Below, piece by piece: positions 30,958 through 44,158 of a DNA stretch of 64,000 nucleotides. The stretch comes from Flaccisagitta enflata. Taxonomy: Eukaryota; Chaetognatha; Sagittoidea; Aphragmophora. Position 1 is the stretch's first letter; every line of letters starts with the position of its first letter. The notes below the pieces were generated by a model, which worked only from the letters and a program-made list of their open reading frames with translations, did not search any database and was not told where the DNA came from. The translations under genes and the position numbers were made by a program. Where the stretch lies: NCBI GenBank assembly GCA_965153355.1, contig OZ231126.1, forward strand, positions 101,432,001 to 101,496,000, given 5' to 3'.

Positions 30958-32300
30958 GTGTTTTCATTCATTTTACACACCTACTGGCACAGCTGAATAT
31001 ACATAGGAACACTGTGTGCTTCAGTCTTGCTCTCATTGTCTCATTTGGGAGGTTGTGTTCTCTTCTGTGCTGTTGATGGCCACAGCAGTGCGGTTGAAAC
31101 TCTCAAAAAAATGCTAAGTTGGCGCGCTGACGATTCCTGCTGCAATCTACTGATGTTTTATCATTCATGATCTTGCTTAATTAAGCACAAAAAGGGATTT
31201 TGTTGATTTCATGTACACAATTGTACAACATGAAACATTCAATTGCTATCTGAAGATACAATGCTATGACAGTGAGTTTTGCTAGTCTAGCTGATGTTAT
31301 GAATGAATTTTATCAGTTATAAGCCTTTTTTCCATAGCTTTTGGCTATTAGTCTCCTATACGGCTATATCGTGGCCCTTTGTTAGATAATGATTTTTTTG
31401 GTGCACCCGTTATCAGAATTTTCGTAGCTTTTCAGTGAGACAAAAAAGTTGGCGCCTATTTCCATACAGAAGTTCCATGCTTCCCACTTTTCATAATCCA
31501 AATCCATACTAATAGATCAAAACAGTAGGTCCAACAGTTCCATCGCGAGTTCCATCTCAACGACACATTCTTCCATACCATCACCCACTTCGCATATGCA
31601 GATCAGAACGGCGCATTCAGTTTGCTATGCTAGAGTACAAAAAAGAACATCTCTATCTTAGTGTCTTGACGACTACAACATCAACGCTAGTTTTCTGCCC
31701 TAATACAAATCTGTGCAAATTGAGTTGGTTAGCAAAATCACTTTCACCACTTTACATTACTCCCTCACATGCACCCCGCCTAGTTTGTACGTTCGACATA
31801 CGCAGTTTCTTTACCGGCAAAAGATTAGCGAATCTATTCCCTTCTTTGTCTTTCCTACATTAATATCACTTCATTTGATATGAGCCTCACTTGTTCAATC
31901 TGTCTCGCTTCAATGAATCTACTTCCTCGTTCTTCATATCACTAATTCAATGAAGACATGTGCTACACTTTCGTCTAATAGCGATAATACATGCCACATT
32001 ATTCGGCCCGGTTCGGTTCGCTCGAGTTGTGAATAAGACGAGATTTAAAAAAAAAAAAAAGTCTAATCTGACGTCTGCCCCGCGAAGTAATCTTAAAAAG
32101 TAACTAGTTGACAATAATGACTCAAAAAAGAAAGTGATCCTTTCGCTCATTCGGCGCAAAAAAAGGGATTACGAAATAAATCGGCATAAACGAAAAAAAA
32201 ATAATCGCTCGCTACATTCTGTAAACGTGAATGGAAATTTCCGATAACGCCAAGCGTGATCTAACCTTTTTCGACAAAACAAAGAAAACAAAACAGAAAG
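30958..32300. other. noncoding stretch after gypsy pol, no LTR pair recognised
   Basis: Should contain the 3' LTR of the gypsy-type element if present. A purine run (GGGAGG) before TTGTGTTCTC near 31050 is a weak candidate start. Two AAGTTGGCGC words (31116, 31447) look like primer-binding-site starts but have no LTR evidence behind them. No match to 23680-24048 was found by eye. Confidence 0.3.
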
Positions 32301-32756
<456 letters not shown>

Positions 32757-32815
32757 TTCTCGCCTTATTATCTTTTCCTCTTTCTTTCCTTCCCTTTTCT
32801 TGATTCCACTGTCTC

Positions 32816-32826
32816 TTTCTTTCTTT

Positions 32827-32904
<78 letters not shown>

Positions 32905-32938
32905 TTTCTTTCTTTCTTTCTTTGATTCTTTCTTTCTA

Positions 32939-32993
<55 letters not shown>

Positions 32994-33005
32994 CTCTTCG
33001 ATACG
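32816..33005 (+). repeat. (TTTC)n then (CT)n microsatellites
   Basis: TTTC tetranucleotides from 32816 to about 32935, then CT dinucleotides to about 32990. Open frames on both strands here are artefacts of the repeat. Confidence 0.97.
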
Positions 33006-33189
33006 TTCGTAAACTGCCGTCAGATTTCGTTTCACTTTCCACCGTTTCTTTTCCTCGACTTAACGTGTTTTCGATTACACTTCGCTGTTTTCTTTTTTTC
33101 TTTTCATTTCAATTATTCTCGAAACTTTGCACATCCGTCTGTCCAACTTTGACTCTGTTGACCCCAACTCTGTCTGTCTCTCTCTTTGT

Positions 33190-33308
<119 letters not shown>

Positions 33309-33458
33309 CTGCGTCTCCATGCGTCTCTCGTCCGTTTCTCCATCTCTGACCGACCCTTTCTTCGTCTATTTCTTGGTCTGTGAATTGTTTACACCTTCGG
33401 CGTAATATTTTCAGTTTCACTTTTAATTCTTTTTCCATTCCCACCATATTGTTTTCTT

Positions 33459-33755
33459 CTCCTTCTTCTTCTTCTTCTTCTTCTTCTTCTTCTTCTTCTT
33501 CTTCTTCTTCTTCTTCTTCTTCACTCTTCTTCTTCTTCTTCTTCTTCTTCTTCTTCTTCATCTTATTCTTCTTCTTCTTCTTCTTCTTCTTCTTTCTTCT
33601 TCTTCTTCTTCTTCTTCTTCTTCTTCTTCTTCTTCTTCTTCTTCTTCTTCTTCTTCTTCTTCTCTTCTTCTTCTTCTTCTTCTTCTTCTTCTTCTTCTTC
33701 TTCTTCTTCGTCTTCTTCTTCTTCTTCTTCTTCGTCTTCTTCTTTTTCTTCTTCT
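33459..33755 (+). repeat. (TTC)n microsatellite, about 300 bp
   Basis: CTT/TTC triplets with rare interruptions (CACTC, CATCTTATT). The Ser-, Phe-, Leu-, Lys-, Glu- and Arg-rich open frames covering it have no other support. Confidence 0.97.
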
Positions 33756-33923
33756 CTCTCTCTTTCCTTCCGAGGATTCCCGGGGTGTGCATGTGGGCAT
33801 TGGACGGTCGCGGTCGCCCGGGGATTCGCCCGACGGTAACTACTCCTCCTCCGCCTCCGCCTCCTTCCCCACCTCCTCCGCCTCCTTCGCCTCAGCCTCC
33901 TCTTCGTTCTTTTCTATAACAAA

Positions 33924-34082
33924 ATGCAAAACTTAGATTGGAGGCGCCAGCGTCATCAGTGGAGAACTGAATACCCGCCTCCTCTCTTTCTACTCTTCCT
34001 CATCTTACTCCCGCTTACTTTGGCGGTACTTCTTCTGCTTTTTGTGGTACTTCTTCTTCAATTGATGACTCTTCTTCGTTAA
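33924..34082 (+). CDS. short ORF with a strongly hydrophobic segment
   Basis: A 52-codon frame: a charged head (MQNLDWRRQRHQWRTEYPPP) then about 30 hydrophobic residues (LFLLFLILLPLTLAVLLLLF) and TAA. It reads like a single-pass membrane peptide, but CTT-rich DNA produces Leu/Phe runs by itself, so support is weak. Confidence 0.2.
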   Translation: MQNLDWRRQRHQWRTEYPPPLFLLFLILLPLTLAVLLLLFVVLLLQLMTLLR

Positions 34083-34181
34083 TACGAATCTAACATGACA
34101 GTAGACACACCCCTCGCGAACATTCACGCTGATCAATCAAAATAGTACGACAAAAAAAACAAACAAAACTCGCGACTTTCG

Positions 34182-35516
<1,335 letters not shown>

Positions 35517-35720
35517 TGCTACCGTGTCAAAATGCCAGTGCCAACAACGCCGACGGTGCCACGCAGGGATGGCAGACTCAACAACATCAACGAATTTGAC
35601 TTCCACGACAACGACAACGACCACAACAACCATAAGTACTCATCCATCGGGCATCGTGACTTCCCCTTCCCCTTCGTCCAAAACTGTCTCTCCATTACTT
35701 CCCGTTTGGTGCGTTCCACC

Positions 35721-36014
35721 ATGGATACCAAGTGGTTTTCTCTTCTTCCTCTTCTTCTTCTTCCTCTTCTTTTGCCGTTCCTCTTCAATCTTGCGTCTTC
35801 GGCATCCGCCAATAGCTTTGAGGCTTTAGACTGTGGAAAACCAGTGTCAGCTGGGCGTGGGACGGTGAAAGAGGCGATTGAAACTGTTAACAGCAACCAA
35901 CCGATGATTGCTGTGGAAGTGCTATCGTCTCAAGTCGATGCTCTTGAGCTGCAATTGCGTCGAGGAAAATTCTCTCTCCATGACAACAAAACCCGCCGGC
36001 AAACTCTTTTGTAG
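35721..36014 (+). CDS. small secreted or membrane-targeted ORF, unknown
   Basis: An ATG in ideal context (CCACCATGG) opens 97 codons. The first 30 residues form a textbook signal peptide: MDTKWFS, a long Leu/Pro core, then SSASA before NSFEALDCGKP. The mature part has one Cys and ends in basic residues at TAG 36012-36014. The start context plus signal peptide is unlikely by chance, although the CTT-rich core recalls nearby microsatellites. A signal peptide followed by a DCGKP-like motif could be the start of a retroelement envelope gene, but too little remains to claim that. Confidence 0.35.
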   Translation: MDTKWFSLLPLLLLPLLLPFLFNLASSASANSFEALDCGKPVSAGRGTVKEAIETVNSNQPMIAVEVLSSQVDALELQLRRGKFSLHDNKTRRQTLL

Positions 36015-37419
36015 ATCCCCTGAACTCCCCCCACCCACCCTTACTAACAGCATATCTTTTTGTCGGCAAGCTTTTATCACGAGCATTATGTCTTATCATG
36101 TTGTCATTTCCATACATTCAGGCTCGACTACTGTATTTTTTTGACGCCTTTTACACTTGCTGTTATAAGTTTTTGTGTCTTTACATAAACGTTAGAGAAA
36201 TCGTCTTTTACGTTTAGATGACGCTACCCCTTGCCATCGAGTGTCAACTTTTATGCTCAATTTTCTGTGTCTTTTTTACATCCGTCCAGTATGGTGTTTA
36301 CGCGCAGTTAATTTACATCTGTTGCAGTAATTTGCCAGAAATTCATTGAATTGACTGCTGTATTTTTTTTTTACGGGTGATCAATTCACCTTGTTTACGT
36401 TAAATGTACTCGCGCTTCTCTGAAAATATGTGCTTGTCTGTTTGTCTGTCTCAGCCTGTCTGTCTCACCTGGTCTGTCTCAGTCTGTTGGTCTCAGCCTG
36501 TCTGTCTCAGTCTGTCTGTCTCTTTGTCTGTCTTGATCTGTCTGTCTCTTAGTCTGTCTGTCAGTCTGTCTCTCTGTCTGTCTGTCTGTATGTCTGTCTC
36601 TCTCTCTCTCTCTCTCTGATTCATTTTCTAAGCGTGCGGATAGTCTCCTTTTTGGATCAAGCAATTTAAGCTCAAGCATAATTTTTATTCACTTGTCAGT
36701 ATGATTTAAGTACTCAACCGTCCGAATTTTATTATTGCTAAAACTTTGCTGCCATGTTCTGAGTTTTACTCGTTTTTTTATCATGTCTGATTTTCTTTTG
36801 CGTATTTTACCACTTCCTACATTGTGTTAAACCTTGGACTAGCCTTGAATCAATGACCACCGTCCATTATCTGTTTATTGGTTTTTTTTTTCTTTTTTTC
36901 CATTACTTTGCCTGAAATTTAGCAACTGCTACAAATACCTACCTACCTACCTACATGCCTAACCGTTTTCTTTCCTTACCAATTTTACAATCTGATTATT
37001 TTGATCTGCCAAAACGGATTTGAACCGGAACTGATTATTGCCCTCTTGTGCTTGAGTTTTCTCTATTCGAGTTCTTAGACACAGGTGACAATTTATTTTG
37101 CCATACCATTAAAAGAATTTTTTTATTCGAGCATACAAAAAGCAAAAAAAAAAGAGAAAAATTATTGAAAACCCCAAAAAAAATAAATAAAAAAAGCTTG
37201 TCGCTATTTTCCCCATTGTGATTGTATTTTTTTCTCCATGTCTACTAACGACAATTGTTATCGCATTTCTTCCGGCCCTCAAGGATTGTCCCTCTTTTAG
37301 GATCGCCCTGTAGCGAGATAACTTTTTACGTCTCATAACCTGCCCTTCACTTTCTCATGTCACCTTACTACCATTTGACCTTCACCATTTCTCGCTGTCA
37401 TGCATTTTCACCCTAAAGC
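36015..37419. other. AT-rich noncoding DNA with a (TCTG)n array
   Basis: TCTG/TCTC tetranucleotides at 36430-36618; (CTAC)n at 36934-36955. The rest is T-rich with no ORF, element end or tRNA that I recognise. Confidence 0.6.
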
Positions 37420-37671
37420 ATGACAGCTAACAAACAAGTGGGGGTGGCATACGGGAGATACCCCTCCTCTCGTTATGCTCCCTCTTCCCCAGTTACTCTA
37501 TTTGAGATCTCTCGGTTCTTAGAGGCTTCCTCCTCCTCTTCCTCCTCCTCCCTGCTTGATAGAGAGAGATTTATACTTAGACCAATAAGGAGGTTATCAT
37601 CAGTTCTCCCCCCTGAGGCCCCTCATGCTCTACAGAAGGAACAATTATACTTACATATCCTACGCAGCTAA
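37420..37671 (+). CDS. small ORF of unknown function
   Basis: 83 codons from ATG 37420 to TAA: MTANKQVGVAYGRYPSSRYA, a Ser run, then RERFILRPIRRLSSVLPPEA. Mixed composition and no repeat origin apart from the Ser run. No known motif and no splice signals. Confidence 0.2.
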   Translation: MTANKQVGVAYGRYPSSRYAPSSPVTLFEISRFLEASSSSSSSSLLDRERFILRPIRRLSSVLPPEAPHALQKEQLYLHILRS

Positions 37672-38317
37672 TTCACAGTCTTGATACTTCTACCCTGTTG
37701 GTCAGTCACAGTCCAGGAATAGATTACAACAGCCCTCTGAAAATTGTGACCTTTTTTTGCTGCCTTCAAAAAAGGAAGGTTTTTACTTAAATTAACATGA
37801 GTTGAGCTACAGATGCCAGATACAACTCAAATGGAAGCTATTTTGATGGGCTTTCCAAATGTCATGGATTTTTTTCAGTCTAAAGTCAATTCAAAGAATC
37901 TAGATATGAGTAGAGTCAATTTTAAGAGTCATTTAAAGATCTTGCATCAATTGAAAACACCAAAATGTCTGTGATTGGTGCCAATTACTTCATTTCTTCC
38001 AACTCTTTGAATTCATCATGGAAAAAAGTTTTTTATGTGATTTTTGAGCATAGAAATCTTGAATATAAAGTTTGTATCTTTTTTTATGCATTGCACTGTA
38101 AGACAATTATCTGAACAAACATGGACGGCCATCAAATCTATGTCATGATAGATATTGATTTACAGTTTTCACCATCAGGTAGCCCTGAATCAGGCCTTGA
38201 TTTTAAGAATCCGTCAGAAAATAAAAACCTTATCCTAATAAACTATCCAAGAGCTGATGAGATAAAAAAATTTGTTTTTTCTACTGAAGTCATCATAAGA
38301 AATTAAAAAAACTTTAC
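37672..38317. other. noncoding DNA, probably intron downstream of the minus-strand exon
   Basis: No repeat or gene identified. It starts right after the GT donor (38317-38316, minus strand) of the ADAMTS-spacer exon, so it may be its intron. Confidence 0.4.
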
Positions 38318-39332
38318 CTTGCTCCATCTTAACCATTGCGTTGTCTAAGTTGGTTTTGGCATCCGATATCTTCTTTATATAATCTTTCTTTAATTCTGTT
38401 TTTGCATCCGATATCTTCTTTATATAATCTTTCTTTAATTCTGTTTTTGTTTCAGATATTTTAGTCTCTAACTTTGAAATTTTCTGATTAAAACTGGATT
38501 CCAGTTCCACGATAGAGTTTTCAACTTGACCCAGTCTGTCACGCCATTCTTGCATAATGTTTTTCAAATCGGCGACCCAAGAGGGTGAATTTTCATTGAT
38601 GGCATATGCTTGTTGTATATCATTATCAGATCCAGCCGCCTCACGGACGCTGTTCAGCCTTTTATGTAATGATTTCAGGGCTGGATAGCTGTGTAAGATG
38701 CTGTGAAATCCTTCCATACCACCATTTTCTCCATCACTATTTTCTTCAGATGAATTGGCGACATTTTCTTTAAACATAGAATTTGACACATTTGAAGCTT
38801 CTTTGATAGAATTCACATTGGCGTAAGTAAGTCCACTTTTCTCAGCAGACAAGACGGGAGGAACAAAGTAGTTTATCATAACTTTTGCATTCTTGCTACG
38901 ACTGACGAGAAATGCTTCAATGTCCACAGTCAGCTGAGAAGCAAATCTGACATTTTCCTTGCCCTTCTTCCACGTAATTGGATTGATGTAATTGAACCAG
39001 TTTCCTTTCACTGAGTAATTTCCACTATTTTCTACTAACCAATTGTTATTAAGAAAGTAAGAGTTTTCTGTTGAATCAAGCCGAAGTGCCAAAGAGTTAG
39101 CGGTAGATTCCATCATTGTAATCGATACATTGCAAGACCCAGACTTGATTTTTGCCATAAGATGATATCCAACAGTCAAATGTTTGCGCGAGAATAGACT
39201 TGAAACAACTTGGCATTCTTCAGAACCATAATAACAAATGTTACAGGCTCCTCTTTTCCTCGCATCTTTGGGCGGATCCAATTTGTCAATATCCTGATAT
39301 TGAGTGAGCAGAGTGTTGTAAGTGATTCTTTC
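38318..39332 (-). CDS. exon encoding an ADAMTS-type spacer domain plus coiled coil
   Basis: The open frame is bounded by an acceptor (CCTATAG, its AG at 39334-39333) with an in-frame stop just before, and a donor (GAGCAAG|GTAAAG at 38318/38317). The exon is 1015 nt, starting in phase 0. Early residues read CNICYYGSEECQVVSSLFSR, then GYHLMAKIKSGSCNVSI, NSLALRLDSTENSYFLNNNW and NYSVKGNWFNY. This order of Cys-rich lead, GYH, LALR, YxLNxxW and G-x-F-x-Y matches the spacer-1 domain of ADAMTS/ADAMTS-like extracellular proteins. Several Asn-X-Ser/Thr sites fit secretion. The last third is a coiled coil (LGQVENSIVELESSFNQKIS) containing a 39-nt unit, encoding about SDAKTELKKDYIKKI, duplicated in tandem. 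Metalloprotease, thrombospondin and neighbouring exons are not seen. The nearest host-gene candidate in the window. Confidence 0.6.
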
Positions 39333-39719
39333 CTATAGGTGGTTTGAGCGTGATAATGTGTCGTCACCTAGCCCAAGCGGGAAATGGTGGAACAACACCA
39401 TTTTCCGTTGTATAGAGGGGTAATATGATTTTTTGCAATTTCGTGTCAAGGACGGGACGGGACGATATCTGACTGACTATATTTAAATGACATTTAAATA
39501 AATTAAAGTAAGATCTCAAACATGATTGGTTAGAACTTTGAACAATTGGTATGTCATACATGTGAAACATGTAAAGATGAAAAAAAACTAGTGGCCTTCA
39601 CCATAATGTGTTCCACGATAACTTGATTGAGCATGAAATAATAATGCATTTCTTCAAAAAAAGCCATCCAATTTCTATGTTTGGACAAATCTGTGTTATG
39701 TATATCGGCCGCCTTTGTG
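39333..39719. other. noncoding DNA upstream of the minus-strand exon
   Basis: Would be the preceding intron. I find no second exon and no repeat. Confidence 0.4.
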
Positions 39720-39990
39720 CGGCCCTAGAACCTGTCCTCATAACTGCAGGGCTCATAATTGCGGGGCTCATAACTGCGGGGCTCATAACCGTGAGGCTCA
39801 TAACCATGGGGTTTATAACTGCGGGACTCAAAACCACAGGGCTTACAACTACATGGCTCATAACCATAGGGCTTAAAACCATGGGGTTCATAACCACAGG
39901 GCTCATAACAGCAGGGCTCATAACTGTGGGGCTAATAACCAAAGAGCTTATAACCACGGGGCTCATAACTGCAGGGCTCATATTTTGGGC
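39720..39990 (+). repeat. CTCATAACTGCGGGG minisatellite
   Basis: About 17 degenerate 15-mer units (GGGCTCATAACTGCA and relatives). The Met/Val-rich minus-strand frame comes from it. Confidence 0.9.
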
Positions 39991-40225
39991 TGTGTGACAT
40001 ACATTGGAAAAAACTGGGTGACAATACAACGGAGAATTGTGGGCTGTGTGACATACACTGGAGAAAATTGGGTAATATGACATGCATTGGGGAAAACTGG
40101 GTGATATGACAAACATTGAAAAATTCTGGGCTATGTGACATACATGGGAGAAAAATGGGCAGTGAGACATGTATCAGAAAGTTTTGTGCTGTATGACATA
40201 CAATGGAGAAAACTTGGTAGTGTTA
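39991..40225 (+). repeat. minisatellite with unit about 40 bp
   Basis: Units of GGGCTGTGTGACATACATTGGAGAAAACTGGGTGATATGA type. The same family reappears at 45490-45550 and 45710-45770, where ACG repeat copy 8 interrupts it. Confidence 0.8.
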
Positions 40226-40751
40226 CATACATTAGTAGGTAAAGAAGTATGAGTTACTCCCTGACGTTTCCGAACATGGAATTTTTCCCCATCTATGCCA
40301 CGTAAATTCGCGAAAAAGACTAGGGGGACTAAATATCATCAGCTTATATCGTTTTCAAGTTATGTTGTAATACATTATCAAAACTAGCGAAAAAATATGG
40401 TCAAAGAATTGAAAGCTTATTTTCTAAAGCTTGTCCCCACTCATTTTTCTCAGAGTCAAAGTTTTACTTTACACGTATCATTGCGCATCATCAATCTTTG
40501 AAGAATACGGAAAATCATAGTGAAAACATTCTTTGGTGATTGTCTGATAGTAGAGCGCTCCTCAATTTATGTCTGGCTGCACTAGACCCTCGCGAGTTAA
40601 TCGAAAAATACAATCGGATGACAATTTTGTCTTACTAATCGATGGACGATTTTGCATCTTAGTAACCGCCATCAATCGGTTATCTGCTTGCTTCTAACAA
40701 CCCACTTGCCAATCTGCCATTCAGTGTCTGTTTGTGTGTGTGTCTCTCTCT

Positions 40752-40799
<48 letters not shown>

Positions 40800-40907
40800 C
40801 CCCTTGACAAGAAAATGGAAAAATCTATAGACAAAATTGCCAAAAACAGGGAAAGTGACTAAAAATCAAGCCCAATTTGGGCGCGGTGTTCAAGAAGCAA
40901 TGATCAA
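40226..40907. other. noncoding DNA with a (CT)n run
   Basis: CT dinucleotides at 40741-40796. Nothing else recognised. Confidence 0.6.
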
Positions 40908-42238
40908 AACAAGGCCAGATACACGGTAGGCAGGGGCCATATTTGAGGTCACTACACCATTTGGGCAGAAGCAGTGAAGTCAAAAAAATAAAATCACAAA
41001 AAAAGGTAAAATGTGACCGACCGACCAACCGACCGACCGACCGACGGAAAAAGCAGATTGTAGAGTCACCTGCACCAGACGTTCTGTTATGCCCCCATAT
41101 TCATAGGGGAAGGCGGGTTCGCAATTGAATTGTTACTTTATTGTATTAAGAAGCAATTTCAGGTCTTGTTAAGGATTTTCTACCTTCCCTGGAGTAACGG
41201 TTTTGGTTTTACTATCATGGGTAATAGGTAGTTGTAGGGAAAATGTCCAAATTTTATCACTTTGGCCTCAAATTTAGGCCACTTTGCTCCTGAAATCGAA
41301 CCTAAAATCCATGAGATTATTAGACTAGAGCTCAAGAGCTAAACAGTGGTGCAATCCGCATGTTTTTATCTTTATTTGTTTAGATTTGAGAGAGTTTTAA
41401 AGATGGGGCTTGAGAGGACTATTTTGCAGCATGAAATCTGGGGGTAATTTGGACATATTTTACATTTTTCATTATTTCGCAGCTTTGGATAGACCAAGCT
41501 ATAAAAAATTGGTGACCAAATTGAAGAGTTTTTGATGCTTTAACTGATTCTGGAAAAATTTTGGATCGATATGGCCTCAAAGAAATTTTATTTACTCTCA
41601 AAGCAGGTGAAAAAAATCAAATTTTAATGTCATTTAAGTAAGTTTTCATAGAAAAATAATGCCACTTCTAAACTTGAAAATGACTTAAAATTCATGAACA
41701 AATCAAACTACAGCCCAAGAGCTAATCGGTGGTGCAATCGGCATGTCAAAACAATTCTGCGTCTAGATTTGACAAAAAATCAAAGATGAAAGAGTATAAT
41801 GACAAAAGTGATCCTTATACCCCTCCATCTTTGAAAGACTCTAAAATCTAAATGAATGAACATAGAAATATGCTGATTGCTCCACTGATTAGCTCAAGAG
41901 CTGTAGTTTGATTTGCTCATGAATTTTAAGTCAATTTTCAGTTTGGAAGTGGCATAATTTTTCAATGAAAAATTACTTAAATGACATTCAAATTTGATTT
42001 TTTCCCCTGCTTTGAGAGTGAATGAAATTTTTTTGAGGCTTTGTTGATCCAAAATTTTTCCAGAATCAGTTAGAGCATCAAAAACTCTTCAATTTGGTCA
42101 CCAATTTTTTTAACACTTGGTCTATCCAAAGCTGCGATATAGTGAACAAGGCCAACACCTATAAGTCGCGTGCAGGACAAAAATAACTGAACTGAACTGA
42201 CTCCTTATTGTATCTTTTTATCGAAAATCAAACTTAAA

Positions 42239-42905
42239 AGCAACCCAAAACAGACCCAAACCAGACCCAAACCAGACTCAAACCAGACTCAAACCAGACT
42301 CAAACCAGACTCAAACCGGAATTAAACCAGACCTAAATCAGACATAAACCAGACATAAACCAGATTTAAGCCAGACTCAAACCAGACTCAAACCAGACTC
42401 AAACCAGACTCAAACCAGACTCAAACCAGACTCAAACCAGACTCAAACCAGACTCAAACCAGACTCAAACCAGACTCAAACCAGACTCAAACCAGACTCA
42501 AACCAGACTCAAACCAGAATCAAACCAGACTTAAACCAGACCGAAACCAGTCTCAAACCAGGCTCAAACCAGGCTCAAACTAGAATCAAACCAGACTCAA
42601 ACCAGACTCAAACCAGACTCAAACCAGACTCAAACCAGACTCAAACAAGAATTAAACCAGACCAAAACCAGACCAAAACCAGACCAAAACCAGACCTAAA
42701 TCAGACCTAAATCAGACCTAAATCAAACAAAAACCAGACACAAACCAGACATACACCAGACCTAACCCAGACCTAAACCAGACATAAATCAGACATGAAC
42801 CAGTCTTAAACCAGACTTAAACCAGACTTACCAGACTTAAACCAGACTTAAACCAGACTTAAACCAGACTTAAACCAGACTTAAACCAGACTTAAACCAT
42901 ACTTA
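42239..42905 (+). repeat. ACCAGACTCAA minisatellite
   Basis: About 55 units of an 11-mer (AACCAGACTCA), with blocks of sequence variants (ACCTAAATCAG, ACTTAAACCAG) showing stepwise spread. No unique spacers, so not a CRISPR array. Confidence 0.95.
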
Positions 42906-42917
42906 TCTTCAATATCA

Positions 42918-43057
42918 TTTTAACCAGCAGACTTAAACCAGCAGACTTAAACCAGCAGACTTAAACCATTAGACCTGCAGACTTAAACCATTAGATTTAA
43001 ACCAGCAGACTTCAACCAGCAGACTTTAACCAGCAGACTTTAACCAGCAGACTTTAA
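42918..43057 (+). repeat. ACCAGCAGACTTAA minisatellite
   Basis: Roughly ten 14-mer units derived from the preceding 11-mer by adding AGC. Confidence 0.9.
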
Positions 43058-44158
43058 CCAAAATGACCAAAAATGACCAAAAATGACCAAAATGACCAAA
43101 ATGACCAAAATGACCAAAATGACCAAAGATGACCAAAGATGACCATAAATGACCAAGAATGACCAATTTGGCCAAAATAACCAAAAATGACCAAAAATGA
43201 CCAAACATGACCAAAATGACCAAAAACGAACAAAAATGTCCAAAAAAGACCATAAATGACCGAAAATAACAAAAATGGACCAAAAATGACCAAAAACGAC
43301 CAAAAATGACCAAAATGACCAAAAACGACCCAAAAATGACCAAAACTGACCAAAGATGACCAAAAATGACCAAATATGACCAAAAATTATCAAAGTGACC
43401 TAAAATGACCTAAAATGACCTCAAATGACCTGAAAAGTCCAAAATGACCAAAAATGACCAAAAATGACCAAAATGACAAAAATGACACAAAATGACCCAA
43501 GATGACCCAAGATGACCCAAATGACCAAAAATGATCAAAATGACCAAAATTGATCAAAAATGACCAAAATGACCAACATGACCAAAATGCCCAAAAATGA
43601 TAAAAAAAGACCAAAAATGACAAAAATGATCAAAAATAGCCAGAAATGTCCAAAATGACACAAAATGACCCAAACAACCCAAAATGACCCAAATGACCAA
43701 AAATGACCAAAATGATCAATATGACCAAAATTGACAAAAATGACCAAAATGACCAAAATGACCAAAATGACCAAAAATGACCAAAATGACAAAAAATGAT
43801 CAAAAATAACCAGAAATGACCCAAAATGATCAAAATGATCAAAAACAAAATGATCAAAAATGATCAAAAATGACCAAAAATGACCAAAATGACCAAAATG
43901 GCCAAAATGACAAAAATGATCAAAGTGACCAAAAATGACCAAAAATGATCAAAAATGATTAAAAATGATTAGAAATGATTAAAAATGATTAAAAATGACC
44001 AAAAATGACCAAAAATGACCAAAAATGACCAAAATGACCAAAATGACCAAAATGACCAAAATGACCAAAAATGACCAAAAATGACCAAAAATGACTAAAA
44101 GCAACCAAAAATGACCAAAAATGACTAAAAGCAACCAAAAATGACCAAAAATGACACA
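43058..44158 (+). repeat. ATGACCAAA minisatellite, about 1.1 kb
   Basis: Over 100 units of AAAATGACC, 9-10 bp each, alternating in unit length so that all three minus-strand frames stay open as Phe/Gly/His/Trp-rich peptides. Those frames are by-products of the array. Confidence 0.95.

Noticed and set aside
31440-31460. TTGGCGCC word as a primer-binding site
   Set aside because: No LTR end or matching LTR pair could be placed beside it.
42239-43057. CRISPR-like array
   Set aside because: Units are directly adjacent with no unique spacers, and the surroundings are eukaryotic transposons.
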